Assembly (NCBI GenBank): GCA_037201625.1
Contig: JBBCGR010000003.1
Span: forward strand, 1,550,001-1,614,000
Source: JAMXLO01 sp037201625
GTDB lineage: Bacteria; Pseudomonadota; Alphaproteobacteria; Acetobacterales; Acetobacteraceae
Length of the DNA: 64,000 bases
Direction: 5' to 3'
The position numbers and the translations under genes were made by a program. The notes under the pieces are model-generated. The model ran no database searches and was not told the DNA's origin. It worked only from the letters and a program-made list of their open reading frames with translations. Of this stretch, positions 10,043-20,376 are shown one piece after another (position 1 is the first letter of the stretch; each line of letters begins with the position of its first letter).

Positions 10043-11296
10043 TCACGCGGCGATGAACTCATTCCATTTCTGCACCATGTAGCGGTCCTCGGTCATCACC
10101 GAGTTCCAGCATGCCACGTGCCCCATGCGCTCGTAGAACGAGCCGCCGTCGCGCACCGTGCCGGCCTTCTCCATCACCTTGCCTTCGGGGCTCTTGATGT
10201 CGGCCTGCGCCGGCTTGCCCTCGATCCAGAATCCCCATTCATCGGGCGACATGTGCTGCTTCGCGGTCTCCAGCACCGCGCTGTAGTAGCCCTGGCGGTT
10301 GAGGTAGGCGCCCACCCAGCCGGAGAGGTACCAGTTGATGTACTCGTAGGCCGCATCCAGTTCCAGCCCGCTGAGATGCTTGGCAATCCCCAGCCCTCCC
10401 GCCCAGGCGCGATAGCCCTCGGCGAGCGGCTGGTAGGTGCAGGCGATGCCCTTGGAGCGCACCGCGGCGACGGCGGGCGACCACATCGACTGGATCACCA
10501 CCTCGCCCGACGCCATCAGGTTCACGCTTTCGTCGAAGCTCTTCCAGAATGCGCGGAACTGGCCCGACTTCTTGGTCTCGATCAGGAAGGCGATCGTCTT
10601 GTCGATCTCGGGGCGGGTCATGTTGCCCTTGTCGGCGTATTTGATGGTGCCAAGCGACTCCATCACCATGGCGGCGTCCATGATGCCGATGCCCGGGATG
10701 GCGAGGATCGCGGTCTTGCCCTTGAACGCCGGGTCGACCAGGTCCTTCCAGTTGCGCACCAGATCGGGGCGGATGCCGAGGGTGTCCGCATTGTAGATGG
10801 TGGGGATCAGCGTCGCCCACTGCGTCGGGTGCGCGGCGAACTTGGTGGAGGTCTTGCCGTCGACGAAGGCGACCGTGTTCGGTGCGGTGCCCTGCGCGAC
10901 CTGCGAGGTGGGCGTCAGCTTGCCGGTGGTGAAGATCGGCACGATCTTGTCGAACAGCTTGATTCGCCGGGTGTCCATCGGCTGCAGCACGCCGGTCGGG
11001 AACACCTTCTTCGTGGCGAAATACTCGATGTCCGCCACGTCGTAGGATTTCGGCTGGGTCACCGCCTTCTGCGTCACCGCGTCGGTGTCGAGCGCGGTCA
11101 TCTGCAGGGTGAAGCCCAGGTCCTGCTTCACCTTCTCGGCGATGGCATTGAGGTTGGACACGCCGGTGCCGAACTGGCGCAGGGTCACGTTCTTGATGTT
11201 CTGCGCCCAGACGGTGGGGAAGCCGGTGATCGTGCCGGCGCCGACGAGGGCGGCGGTGCGGAGCAGGCGGCGGCGGCCGATGGGCGGAGCGGTCAT
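10043..11296 (-). CDS. potD: ABC transporter substrate-binding protein, PotD-like
   Basis: The protein is 417 residues. The start at 11296 (MTAPPIGRRRLLRTAALVGAG) gives a twin-arginine-like signal peptide with RRR followed by a hydrophobic stretch ending near FPTVWA, so the mature protein is periplasmic. The body (DVADIEYFATKKVFPTGVLQ, SGEVVIQSMWSPAVAAVRSK, EYINWYLSGWVGAYLNRQGY) is typical of family-1 solute-binding proteins of the spermidine/putrescine type. The frame stays open far upstream, but no start there gives a signal peptide. It heads the operon with potB and potC. The ligand cannot be named from sequence. Confidence 0.85.
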   Translation of the reverse strand: MTAPPIGRRRLLRTAALVGAGTITGFPTVWAQNIKNVTLRQFGTGVSNLNAIAEKVKQDLGFTLQMTALDTDAVTQKAVTQPKSYDVADIEYFATKKVFPTGVLQPMDTRRIKLFDKIVPIFTTGKLTPTSQVAQGTAPNTVAFVDGKTSTKFAAHPTQWATLIPTIYNADTLGIRPDLVRNWKDLVDPAFKGKTAILAIPGIGIMDAAMVMESLGTIKYADKGNMTRPEIDKTIAFLIETKKSGQFRAFWKSFDESVNLMASGEVVIQSMWSPAVAAVRSKGIACTYQPLAEGYRAWAGGLGIAKHLSGLELDAAYEYINWYLSGWVGAYLNRQGYYSAVLETAKQHMSPDEWGFWIEGKPAQADIKSPEGKVMEKAGTVRDGGSFYERMGHVACWNSVMTEDRYMVQKWNEFIAA

Positions 11297-11337
11297 GGCT
11301 GTGGCGTATCCCCTGAGTTTGGTCGGCTGTTGAGTTT

Positions 11338-11427
11338 CGTTCGGCAGTCGGGTGTTCGGCAGGCGGGTGTCCGGCAGGCGTGTGTCCGGCCGTGGAGCGT
11401 TCGGCCGTCGAGCGTTCAGCCGCCAGC
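11338..11427. repeat. 15-bp tandem repeat, six units
   Basis: Six consecutive 15-base units (pattern YGTYCGGCMGKCGKG, for example tgttcggcaggcggg) lie in the 307-base gap between the divergent potD and STAS/cheY starts. The units differ by one to four bases, so the array is diverged but still clearly periodic. It could act as a phase-variable spacer between promoters. The rest of the gap shows no clear promoter to me. Confidence 0.75.
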
Positions 11428-11603
11428 GTGCACAGAGCGTGCCAGCGAATCCAGCCCGGGGCGGAGAGCGATTGCCCGTTCGCGCGGCATTCGTTGACGC
11501 GAGGCTGACCAATCCTCCCGGACGGGCGCGGCACCCACACGGTTTCTTAATCCCGCGGTGCCACAACGGCCGTCCCAGCCTCCTCGGTTTGCAGGATTGG
11601 CAA

Positions 11604-11918
11604 GTGACCGATACCGAACCCGTTCCAGCCGCCGTGCTGTTCGACGGTGTGCTCAGCATTCGCACGATTGTTCCGGCACGCGCCACGCTGCTCGAGGCAC
11701 TGGCCGGCGCGGCACCCGTGCTGGTGGATTGCTCAGCCGCCGAAAGCGTCGATCTCAGCTTCATCCAGCTTCTGCTCGCGGCACGGCTCAGTGCGCGCCA
11801 GGCGGGGAAATCGCTGCGCCTCACCGGGCCGGCCTGCGGCGCGCTCGCGGCCGCGCTGGCGCAGGGCGGCTTCCTGCCGCCATCCGGCGCCGACCCCTTC
11901 TGGTCGGGGGACGCATGA
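11604..11918 (+). CDS. STAS-domain protein of the chemotaxis cluster
   Basis: The protein is 104 residues, using GTG at 11604 (VTDTEPVPAAVLFDGVLSIR). The STAS fold is seen in ATLLEALAGAAPVLVDCSAAESVDLSFIQLLLAARLSARQAG, an anti-anti-sigma-like strand-helix pattern with the Ser/Asp-rich turn before helix 2 (AESVDLSFIQ). Its stop overlaps the start of cheY (ATGA), so the pair is translationally coupled. STAS proteins are found at the head of some chemotaxis clusters, where they may bind receptor or kinase parts. The exact role here is inference. Confidence 0.7.
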   Translation: MTDTEPVPAAVLFDGVLSIRTIVPARATLLEALAGAAPVLVDCSAAESVDLSFIQLLLAARLSARQAGKSLRLTGPACGALAAALAQGGFLPPSGADPFWSGDA

Positions 11919-12283
11919 GCAAGACCATCCTCAGCGTCGATGACTCCGCCAGCGTGCTGCAGATGGTGAAGCTCACCCTGGCCGGCGGGGGCTACACCGT
12001 CGTGCAGGCAGCCAACGGCGCGGACGGCCTGGTGAAGGCCCGCGGCGGCGGCATCGACATGGTGCTGACGGACCTGAACATGCCGGTGATGAACGGCATC
12101 GCGATGATCCGGGAACTGCGCAAGCTGCCGCAGTGCACCGGACTGCCGATCATCTTCCTGACGACCGAGTCGGCCGCCAGCATGAAGCAGGAGGCCAAGG
12201 CTGCCGGTGCCACCGGCTGGATCACCAAGCCGTTCCAGCAGGACCAGTTGCTGGCGGTGATCCGCAAGGTTCTCGGCCCATGA
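11915..12283 (+). CDS. cheY: chemotaxis response regulator CheY
   Basis: This is a single 122-residue receiver domain. The acidic pocket is DD at residues 9-10, the phospho-acceptor is Asp53 in VLTDLNMPVMNG, the switch Thr/Ser is in IIFLTTES, and the conserved Lys is in GWITKPFQQDQ. There is no output domain, so it acts by protein contact: it is phosphorylated by the CheA encoded next door and would bind the flagellar switch. Its start overlaps the STAS stop and its stop overlaps the cheA start (both ATGA). Confidence 0.92.
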   Translation: MSKTILSVDDSASVLQMVKLTLAGGGYTVVQAANGADGLVKARGGGIDMVLTDLNMPVMNGIAMIRELRKLPQCTGLPIIFLTTESAASMKQEAKAAGATGWITKPFQQDQLLAVIRKVLGP

Positions 12284-14314
12284 GCGGCGCCGATCCGGTC
12301 CAGATCTATCGGCAGGAGGCCGCCGAACTGCTCGAACAGCTCGAGCAGGCCTTGCTCGACCTGGAGCGTGACCCGGGCGAGGCCGACCTCATCAACACCG
12401 CCTTCCGTGCGCTGCACACCCTGAAAGGGTCCGGCGCGATGTTCGGCTTCGACGCCGTGGCGGAGTTCACCCACCACGTGGAGACCGCGTTCGACCGCGC
12501 GTCCCGCAACGGTGAGGTTGCCGCCTCGGTCCCGCTGATCGAGGTGGCGCTCGCGGCAAAGGATCAGATCCGCCGGCTGATCGAGCAACCGACAGCGCCG
12601 ATCCGGCCCAGGGTGCGGCGATCCTGGACCGGCTGGGAACCATCCTGTCGAGCGCACCCGATGCCGCGGCACGGCATGCGCCGGTCGTGCCATGGCGCCT
12701 GCACATCCGCCTGCCGCACGACGCGATGGCGATGGGGACGAACCCGCTGCTGCTGCTCGATGAACTGCGCGCGCTGGGGGACCTGCGCCGTGGTCGCCGC
12801 AGTCACTGCGGTGCCGCCGCTCGAGGCGCCTGGATCCGACGGCGTGCCATATTGGCTGGGACGTCACACTGGAGACCGCGCAGCCGCGGTCCGGCCATCG
12901 AGCAGGTCTTCCTGTTCGTGCTCGACGAGATGCAACTCGACCTCGAGCAGATCGCGGGCACCGTGCCGGCGGTCCCGGAACGTTGCCGCAGTTCCGAACG
13001 TGCCGGCACCGCCGAACCTCCCCGTGGCCCGCGGCGTACCCGGTGCCCGCCGCCGTTCCGGGGTCCCGGCGAACGCGCCTGAGGCGAAGCTGGCACTGGC
13101 GTCCCCGCGCGCCGGGACGGCGGCGATGTCAGTCACATCCCAACAGCAGCATCCGCGTGCCGGCCGAACGCCTGGATGATCTGATGGACCAGGTGGGCGA
13201 ACTGGTGATTGCCCAGTCGCGCCTGAAGCAGATCGCGGCCGCCAGCAGCGACATCCAGGTCAAGGCAATCTCCGAGGAGATCGAGCGGCTGGCGCTGGAG
13301 TTGCGCGACACGACCATGGGAGCGCGGCTGGTGCCGATCGGCCAATTGTTCGGCCGCTTCCGCCGGCTGGTGCACGACCTGGCGCACGAACTCTCCAAGG
13401 AGATCGCCCTCGTGCTGGTGGGCGAGGACACCGAACTCGACAAGACGCTGATCGAACGGCTGGCGGATCCGCTGATCCACCTGATCCGCAACGCCGTGGA
13501 CCACGGCGTGAAATCGCCCGACCGGCGCGAGGCGGCAGGCAAGCCCCGCCAGGGCCGTGTCACGCTCGCGGCGCGCCATCTCGACACGAGGTGCTGGTCA
13601 GTATCGGCGATGACGGTGGCGGGGCTCGACCGCGTGCGCATACAGCAGCGTGCCGAGGAGCAGGGGCTGCTCGCCGCCGGCGCCAAGGTCGGCGATGCGG
13701 AGCTGTTCCAGCTCGTTCTCCAGCCGGGATTTTCCACGGCGTCGCACGTCACCAGCGTCTCGGGCCGCGGCGTCGGCATGGACGTGGTTCGCCGTGCGGT
13801 CGAGGCGCTGCGCGGCACGATCGACATCGCCAGCCAGCACGGCCATGGCACCGAGATGACGCTGCGACCGCCGCTCACGCTCGCCATCATCGAGGGGCTG
13901 CTCGTGCGGGTGGGCGAGGGGCGCTACGTCATTCCACTGTCGGCGGTCGAGGAATGCGTCGAACTCAGCGCAGCCGATGACACCCGGTCGCGCGGCCACA
14001 CCTTCTCGACATCCGCGGCAATCTGGTGCCGTTCATGCGGCTGCGCGAGCTGTTTCGCCACGGGCAGCCCGCCCGAACCCTTCCAGAAGGTGGTGATCGT
14101 GGCGGCTGGCGACCAGCGCGTCGGCCTCGTGGTCGACCAGGTCATGGCGACCACCAGACGGTCATCAAGTCGCTGTCGAAGCTGCATGCGGACCTCGCGG
14201 CATTCTCGGGTGCCACGATCCTGGGCGACGGCACGGTCGCACTGATCCTGGAGGGTTGCGCATCTCGTCGAGTACGGCCAGCAGCGCGACGACGCGGCGC
14301 AGGCCGCGGAGTGA
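12280..14314 (+). pseudogene. cheA: chemotaxis histidine kinase CheA, frameshifted
   Basis: CheA order is recognisable across several frames. The HPt domain has the phosphorylated His46 in ALHTLKGSGAMFGF. A P2-like region follows (RLHIRLPHDAMAMGTNPLLL). The dimerisation domain is RVPAERLDDLMDQVGELVIA, the ATPase domain has the N-box HLIRNAVDHGVKSPD and G-boxes (SGRGVGMDVVRRAVE), and the C-terminal part is a CheW-like P5 (LLVRVGEGRYVIPLSAVEE). Frame changes occur near 12605, 12790, 12835, 12885, 13135, 13585/13622 (compensating), 14005, 14080, 14150 and 14255. The final frame ends ...AAQAAE at TGA 14312-14314, overlapping the next cheW. If the indels are real the kinase is dead. If they are sequence errors it is a standard CheA. 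Confidence 0.85.
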
Positions 14315-14319
14315 CCGCC

Positions 14320-14807
14320 ATGGCACCACCCAACGCCCGCGCGCTCGTCGTTCTGGTGCTGGAGCTGCAGGGCGAGAGCTTTGCCATCGAGACCCAGCCA
14401 GGTGCGGGAGATTCTCGATCCGGTGCCGATCACGCTGGTGCCCGGGGCGGACCGGACCGTGGACGGGCTGATCAACGTGCGCGGCAGGGTCGTGCCGCTG
14501 GCGGATCTGCGCTGATCTTCGGCATGGCGCCGCGGCAAGAGGGCAGGGATGCCAGGATCGTGGTCATCGAGGTGCCGATCGACGGCGATCCCACGACCAT
14601 CGGCATCCCGCGCCGACAAGGTGAACGAGGTGACCGAACTCCCCGGCCACCTCGCTGGAGGCGACAACCGCGCATAGGGCTGCGCTGGGAGCCTGGCTTC
14701 ATCACCTGCATCGGCAAGCGCAACGGCATGTTCATCGCGGTACTCGACATGCCCCGCATCTTCACCCGCTGCTCGCGCGCGGCGACGCGGCAGCCGTTGC
14801 GACATGA
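14320..14807 (+). pseudogene. cheW: CheW coupling protein (first copy), frameshifted
   Basis: This is a CheW-type SH3-like adaptor of about 160 residues, linking receptors to CheA. Readable blocks are LVVLVLELQGESFAIET, then REILDPVPITLVP and LINVRGRVVPLADLR in a second frame, then IFGMAPRQEGRDARIVVIEV, and FITCIGKRNGMFIAVLDMPRIF before an end at TGA 14805-14807. The ATG at 14320 is nine bases after a possible GTG start that overlaps the cheA stop. Frame changes are near 14400, 14510, 14610, 14670 and 14765. Confidence 0.75.
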
Positions 14808-14921
14808 CCGGAGCCGCGGGGCCTGCGACGCCGATCGCCGCGGCCCGCGGCAGACCGGCGACCGATGCCGTGACGAACGTTCGGGACAGGGACTGCGTCC
14901 ATCACTGAAGGGACTCGCGCC

Positions 14922-15434
14922 ATGACGTGCCACGACGGGTCGAGCCAGTTCGTAACCCTCGGCCTGGACCAGGAGGTCTTTGCCGTACCGGTGGAACTGG
15001 TGCGCGAAATCCTCGACATGCGTCGGCCCTTCCGCTATCCCGGAGGCGCCGGCGCATCTCGCGGGTCTGATCGACGTTCGCGGGCGGGCTGTCCCGGTCA
15101 TCGACCTGCGCGCCAAGCTCGGGCTGCCGCAACGCGAGGCTGCTGCCGACACGCGCATCCTGGTGCTCGACGTTCCGGTGGATGGCCGCATTCTCTCGCT
15201 CGGGCTGGTTGCGGACCGCGTATTCGAGGTCACGTCGCTCGATGAAGGCAGCGTCGCGCCGCCGCCCCGATATCGGCACCGCATGGAACTGCGACTACAT
15301 CGACGGCATCGGCCGGCGCGGCGACAGCTTCGTCGTGATCTTCGACCTGTCGCGGCTGCTGTCGGGCGACGATAATCGCCCTGCTCCGCGCCGCCGGTCC
15401 GCACGTCAATCAGCCCGTGCCCGAGGAGGTATAA
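14922..15434 (+). pseudogene. cheW: CheW coupling protein (second copy), frameshifted
   Basis: A second CheW of about 170 residues starts MTCHDGSSQFVTLGLDQEVF. In frame it gives AVPVELVREILDMRRPFRYP, and after a shift near 15045 gives HLAGLIDVRGRAVPVIDLRAK, the CheW core motif. A further shift near 15265 leads to WNCDYIDGIGRRGDSFVVIF and another near 15370 leads to the end. The stop TAA at 15432-15434 lies one base before the receptor ATG, and its last codons contain the gaggaggt ribosome-binding site of that receptor gene. Confidence 0.78.
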
Positions 15435-15435
15435 T

Positions 15436-17340
15436 ATGCGCCTGACCATCAAGCTGAAGCTCATCCTGGCGTTCGCCGCGGTGATCGTATTGTCGGGATC
15501 ATGGCGGTGGTGGGCGTCAGCAGCCTCGGCGGCGCTCGACGGCACGTTGCAGCAACTCGTGCGCGGTCCGGCGCAGCGGCTGGAAACTGATCCAGTCGAT
15601 GTACAGCGACGCCTGCTGCAGGACAGAGCCGAGAAGAACCTGCTGCTTGCCGACACCGCCCAGGACAACGCGCGCTACGAGGGTGAGGAGCAGGTGGCGA
15701 TGCAGCAGGTCCAGCAGCACCGCGCCGCGTACCTGGCGCTGGCGACCCCGACCGGGCGAGAGAAGATGGGACTGTTCGATCGTGCCTATCAGCAGCTTGT
15801 CGTGGTGCAGGAACGCGTGCGCGAGCTGGATTCGCAGGGCCATGCCGCCGATGCACGCAACACATCATGGCTGCAGGGCCGGCCGCTGATCCAGGAGGCG
15901 ATGAAACATCTTGAAGAACTAGTCCGGCTGAACCGTGAACTGGTGGCGGCTGCCCAGGTCGAAGCGGCGGAGCAGTACGTCACGGCGCGCTTCTGGCTGG
16001 TGAGCGTGGTGATGGCGACGCTGCTGGTCGCGGTCGGCATGGCGACGTGGATCTCGCTGAGCATCGGCCGCGGCCTGGCGAATGCCCGCGAACTGGCAAA
16101 CGCCGTGGCGCAGGGCGACCTCGCGCGAAATGTCGCAGTGCGCGGCAACGACGAGATCAGGATCTCGTCGAGGCGATGAACCGCATGACGACCAACCTGC
16201 GGGCGACCGCGCATTTGGCCGAACTGATCGCGGGGGGCGATCTGTCGAGCGACGTGCATCGCCTGTCGGACAAGGACGAGCTGGGGATCGCGCTGGAACG
16301 CATGCTGGAGAAGCTGCGGGAAACCGCCGCGGTGGCGGATCATCTGGCGAACGGCAACCTGACCGTCACCGCACGGCGCCTGTCGGACAAGGATGTGCTC
16401 GGCACGGCGCTCGAGCGCATGGTGGACAAGCTGCGCGGAGTCGTGCGGGACGCGCTGAGCGCCGCGGACAATGTGTCGTCCGGCAGCCAGGAACTGTCGG
16501 CGAGCGCGCAGCAGCTTGCGCAGGGGGCGAGCGAACAGGCTTCGGCGGGCGAGCAGGCATCGAGTTCGATGGAAGAGATGGCGGCGAACGTCAAGCAGAA
16601 CGCCGACAACGCCTCGCAGACCGAGAAGATCGCGCGCCTCGCGGCCAAGGATGCCGAGTCGAGTGGCGCGGCCGTCCACGAGGCGGTCGAGGCGATGCGC
16701 ACCATTGCCGAGAAGATCACCATCGTTCAGGAGATCGCCAGACAGACCGATCTGCTGGCCCTGAATGCGGCGGTGGAAGCGGCGCGTGCCGGCGAGCATG
16801 GGCGCGGCTTCGCCGTCGTGGCGTCCGAGGTGCGCAAGCTTGCCGAACGAAGCCAGGCCGCGGCGGCCGAGATCGCAACGGTATCCTCGCACACCGTGAA
16901 GGCGGCCCAGGCGGCCGGCGACATGCTGGCCCACCTGGTCCCCGACATCCAGAAGACGGCAGAGCTGGTGGCCGAGATCAGCGCCGCCTGTCGCGAGCAG
17001 GACGTGGGCGCGGAGCAGGTGAACGTCGCGATCCAGCAGCTTGACAAGGTGACGCAGCAGAACGCGAGCGCGTCGGAAGAGATGTCGGCAACCTCCGAGC
17101 AGCTCGCGGCGCAAGCCGAGCAGTTGCAGGCCAGCATTGGCTACTTCCGCATCGAACAGGCCGCGCAACATGGCGCGCGGCCGGTGTCGCAGTCGCGGCA
17201 TTCCGCGAAGGAGAAGCCTGGCACGCGTACCATGCCCGCGGCACAAGGGAGGCAGGCCGGCGGCGGGCGGCGTGTCCGGGGCGGTGCAGGACCTGACGCC
17301 CAGCGAAGATGAGCGCGACGCCGAATTCGTCCGCTACTAG
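15436..17340 (+). pseudogene. methyl-accepting chemotaxis protein, frameshifted
   Basis: This membrane chemoreceptor has about 630 residues. The N-terminal helix (MRLTIKLKLILAFAAVIVLSG), a periplasmic four-helix-type sensor, a second membrane helix near residues 190-215 (FWLVSVVMATLLVAVGMATW) and HAMP come first. A second HAMP-like repeat (LAGGDLSSDVHRLSDKDELG, LANGNLTVTARRLSDKDVLG) and the cytoplasmic signalling hairpin with tip IARQTDLLALNAAVEAARAG follow. Frame changes occur near 15505/15530 (compensating), 16160 and 17255. The last change restores a C-terminus ending DAEFVRY. A strong SD (gaggaggt) precedes the ATG. The TAG stop is the first three bases of a dispersed repeat. Confidence 0.85.
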
Positions 17341-17442
17341 AGCGTGATCCGCACAGGTGGAATCACCGGAGCGATCGATCACGCTCTCAGACAACGAGCT
17401 AGAGCGGAGTCCGTGAGCCTATACGAACGGAATCTGCTCTAG
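17338..17442 (+). repeat. 105-bp dispersed palindromic element, copy 1
   Basis: The ends are TAGAGC and GCTCTA. Two internal hairpins are visible: gagcgtgat...atcacgctc and gcggagtccgt...acggaatctgc. The copy begins with the TAG that stops the receptor gene. The same sequence recurs in reverse orientation at 20269-20373 and 24481-24586. A partial tandem copy (first hairpin only) follows at 17440-17489. Confidence 0.85.
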
Positions 17443-17500
17443 GGCGTGATCCGCGCGGGGTGGATCAGCGGGGCGGTCGCGCTCCCTCCGACATTGATGG

Positions 17501-17821
17501 GTGAAGGATGCCGACGATGCGATTGACAACCTGGTTGCAGCCTGGCCCTGGGGGCGGCGCGTTGCCGGCCGCCATGGCCGGGTTCGACATCGGCAGCTTC
17601 ACCGCGCTCGGCATCGGCATGCCGGTGGTTCCGCACAGCGCGGCGCAGCGCGCGCGGCGGAGGCGCAATCGCACCGCATGCCGATTGCCAGCGTGCTCAC
17701 GGAGACGGCCATCGTGCTGGTGGTGGCGCCGCGGCCGCTCGTGACATCGAGCGCCGAATTGCTGCGGCGGCTGGGAAGTGCGCTCGACCTTCCAACGTTC
17801 GTCGGTGGGCACCGGCGGTGA
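17501..17821 (+). CDS. hypothetical protein between mcp and cheR
   Basis: The frame reads VKDADDAIDNLVAAWPWG from a GTG at 17501 and ends ...IVLVVAPRPLVTSSAELLRRLGSALDLPTFVGGHRR. The middle is arginine/histidine-rich and looks out of frame. An alternative frame from 17508 (MAGFDIGSFTALGIGMPVVP) is more protein-like in that part, so a frameshift is likely. I do not recognise the family. The position suggests a cluster-specific accessory gene. Confidence 0.35.
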   Translation: MKDADDAIDNLVAAWPWGRRVAGRHGRVRHRQLHRARHRHAGGSAQRGAARAAEAQSHRMPIASVLTETAIVLVVAPRPLVTSSAELLRRLGSALDLPTFVGGHRR

Positions 17822-17836
17822 AGCTGTGCGCTGCTG

Positions 17837-18700
17837 ATGTCCGGAAGCGCGGCAGTGCCGGTCGACCGCCTGCGGCAGTCAGACTTCCGCCGCCTGGCGG
17901 CGTTCATCCAGGAGTACAGCGGCATCAAGATGCCGGCGAGCAAGATCACGATGCTGGAGGGCAGGCTGCGCCACCGCGTCCGCGATCTTGGTGCAAGCAG
18001 CCTCGCGGGCTATTGCCGCATGCTGTTCGAGGAGGATGGCCTGCGCGGCGAGGCCGTGCACCTGATCGACGCGGTGACGACGAACAAGACGGATTTCTTC
18101 CGGGAAGCGGAGCATTTCCGCGTCCTGGTGGACCAGGCGCTTGCCGACGGTGCTGGCGGACCGCCGCACGGGCGACCAGGCGCGGGTGAAACTCTGGAGC
18201 GCCGCGTGCTCGACCGGCGCCCGAACCCTATACACTCGCCATGATGGTGGCGGCCTGGCGCGATGCGCGGCCAGGCGTGCGGATTTCCATCCTCGCCACC
18301 GATCTGTCGACGGAGGTGCTCGCCGTTGCACGTGACGCCATCTACCCGGAGGCGATGGTGGCCGTGGTTCCGCCGGAGTTCCGCCAGCGCTACCTGTTGC
18401 GCAGCCGCGACCGGACGCGGCGCCTCGTGCGTATCGTGCCGGAACTGCGTGCCTGGGTGAGGTTCGCCAGGTTGAACCTGATGGACGAGGACTATCCGGT
18501 CGACCGCGACTTCGATGTCATCTTCTGCCGCAACGTGCTGATCTATTTCGACAAGCCAACGCAGCGGCTGGTGTTGCGACGGCTGTGCCAGCATCTGCGC
18601 GCGGGCGGCTACCTGTTCCTCGGGGCATTCGGAGTCGCTGGCCGGCATGGACCTGCCGCTCCGCTCGGTGGCCAATACGGTCCTCAGGCGCGTGCCATGA
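17837..18700 (+). pseudogene. cheR: chemotaxis protein methyltransferase CheR, frameshifted
   Basis: CheR transfers methyl groups from SAM to receptor glutamates. The N-terminal helical domain reads LAAFIQEYSGIKMPASKITM, with DAVTTNKTDFFREAEHF as the CheR signature. After shifts near 18155 and 18230 the SAM-binding domain follows (KLWSAACSTGAEPYTLAMM, then ISILATDLSTEVLAVARDA and DVIFCRNVLIYFDKPTQ). A shift near 18625 gives the terminal SESLAGMDLPLRSVANTVLRRVP ending at TGA 18698-18700. The end overlaps the cheB ATG at 18697. Confidence 0.85.
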
Positions 18701-19782
18701 AACCACCGGTGAAGGTGCTCATCGTCGACGATTCGGCGATCGTGCGGCAGACGCTGTCCGAGGTCCTCGCCGCCGATCCGGAGATCGTCGTGATCGGCAC
18801 GGCCTCGGATCCGTTCGTCGCGGCACGGCGAATCCAGAGCGATGTCCCCGACGTCATCACATGGATGTCGAGATGCCGCGCATGGACGGCATCACCTTCC
18901 TGCGGAAGCTGATGTCGCAGCGGCGATCCCGGTGGTGATGTGCTCCTCGCTCACCGAGCAGGGGTCCGAGACCATGATGCAGGATGCAGGCGCTGGAGGC
19001 CGGCGCCGTCGACGTGATCCTCAAGCCTCGCCTCGGTACCGCGCAGTTCCTGCTGGAATCGAAGCTGCGCATCTGTGAGGCGGTGAAGGCCGCGGCGCAG
19101 GCTCGCCTGCAGCGGCTGCCGCCCCGGCGACTGCTCACGGCGCTGCCGACGAGCAAGCTCAGCGCCGATGTCATGCTGCCGCCTCCGCTCCCGGGCCGGG
19201 CGATGGCGCGCACGACCGAACGCGTGATCTGCATCGGTGCCTCGACCGGCGGCACCGAATCGCTGCGCGTCGTGCTCGAAGCGCTCCCGCTGGCGATCCC
19301 GGGCATCGTCATCGTCCAGCACATGCCGGAGAAGTTCACCGAGTCCTTCGCCCGTCGGCTGGACGGGCTGTGCGAGGTCGAGGTGAAGGAGGCGTCGGAC
19401 CGGCGATGCCGTGCTGCGCGGCCGTGTCCTGATCGCGCCAGGCAACCGCCACGTGCTGCTGCAGCGCAGCGGCGCCCGCTACCACGTCATGGTAGGGACG
19501 GGCCGCTGGTGTCGCGCCACCGGCCGTCGGTCGACGTGCTGTTCCGATCGGCCGCGCACAGTGTCGGCGCCAATGGCGTGGGCATCATCATGACCGGCAT
19601 GGGCGATGACGGCGCGCACGGACTGCTGGAGATGAAGCAGATGGGCGCGCTGACGGTGGCGCAGGACGAAACGACATCCGTCGTGTTCGGCATGCCGAAG
19701 GAGGCGATCGCCCTCGGCGCGGCCGACAAGGTGCTGCCGCTCGACAAGCTGGGCGGCGGAGATTGTACGGGCCGGGTGGTGA
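18697..19782 (+). pseudogene. cheB: chemotaxis methylesterase CheB, frameshifted
   Basis: An N-terminal receiver domain (KVLIVDDSAIVRQTLSEVL, phospho-Asp in DVEMPRMDGITFL after a shift near 18860) is joined to the C-terminal methylesterase. The esterase triad is visible as Ser in CIGASTGGTESLR, His in IVQHMPEKFTESF and Asp in IIMTGMGDDGAHGL. Further shifts fall near 18930, 18985, 19400, 19495 and 19755. The last gives an end ...EIVRAGW at TGA 19780-19782. It removes methyl groups and deamidates receptors, opposing CheR encoded just upstream. Confidence 0.85.
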
Positions 19783-20271
19783 CGCAGCGGATCTTCCTGG
19801 CACCTGGCACCATCTGCTGTCCCGCCGAACCCGCGGAGGTGAGCACCATTCTTGGGTCCTGCGTGGCGGTTTGCCTGTGGGACCGGCAATCCCGGCTGGG
19901 GCGGCATGAACCACTTCCTGCTGCCGCGCTGCGGCGACGCCATCCCCAGTCCTCGCTACGGCGACGTGGCCTTTGCCCATTTGATCGCGGCGATGCGCAA
20001 GCGGGGCTGCCAGCCGGCCGATCTGCGGGCGAAGGTGTTCGGCGGCGCCGCCGTGCTGCCGTTCAGCACCCAGACCGGCACGATCGGCACGCAGAATTCA
20101 GCATCGCACTCGATGTGCTGCGGTCACATGGCATACCGGTGGTCGCCCGGGCGCACCGGCGGGCAGCGCGGCCTGTTCCTGCGGTTCCATACGGCGCTCG
20201 GCCTCGTGCTGGTGCGGGAATTGGCGGGCGGTGCCGGGGTCGATTGCGGCGCCGCGATTCCGGCGGGTTAG
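19776..20271 (+). pseudogene. cheD: chemoreceptor glutamine deamidase CheD, frameshifted
   Basis: The sequence starts VVTQRIFLAPGTICCPAEPAEV at a GTG overlapping the cheB end. The catalytic Cys is in STILGSCVAVCLWDR and the His in GWGGMNHFLLPRCG, and KVFGGAAVLPFST is also typical of CheD. A shift near 19880 joins the two halves, and a compensating pair near 20098-20150 garbles FSIALDVLRSHGIPVVAR. The TAG stop at 20269-20271 is the first three bases of repeat copy 2. Confidence 0.8.
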
Positions 20272-20373
20272 AGCAGAGTCCGTTCGTGCAGGCGCACGGA
20301 ACCCGCCCCAATCCGTCGTCTGGGAGCATGACTCACCGTTCCGGTTATTCCACCTGTAGGGATCACGCTCCGA
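20269..20373 (-). repeat. 105-bp dispersed palindromic element, copy 2
   Basis: This copy lies between cheD and the convergent gene ending at 20377, in the orientation opposite to copy 1. It begins TAGAGC, supplying the cheD stop codon, and ends ggatcacgctc. It is more diverged than the other two copies, but both hairpins persist. Confidence 0.8.
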
Positions 20374-20376
20374 CCG

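Noticed and set aside
11604..20271. True loss of chemotaxis by pseudogenisation
   Set aside because: Conserved residues are intact on both sides of each shift and compensating pairs are frequent, which favours sequence error; not proven.
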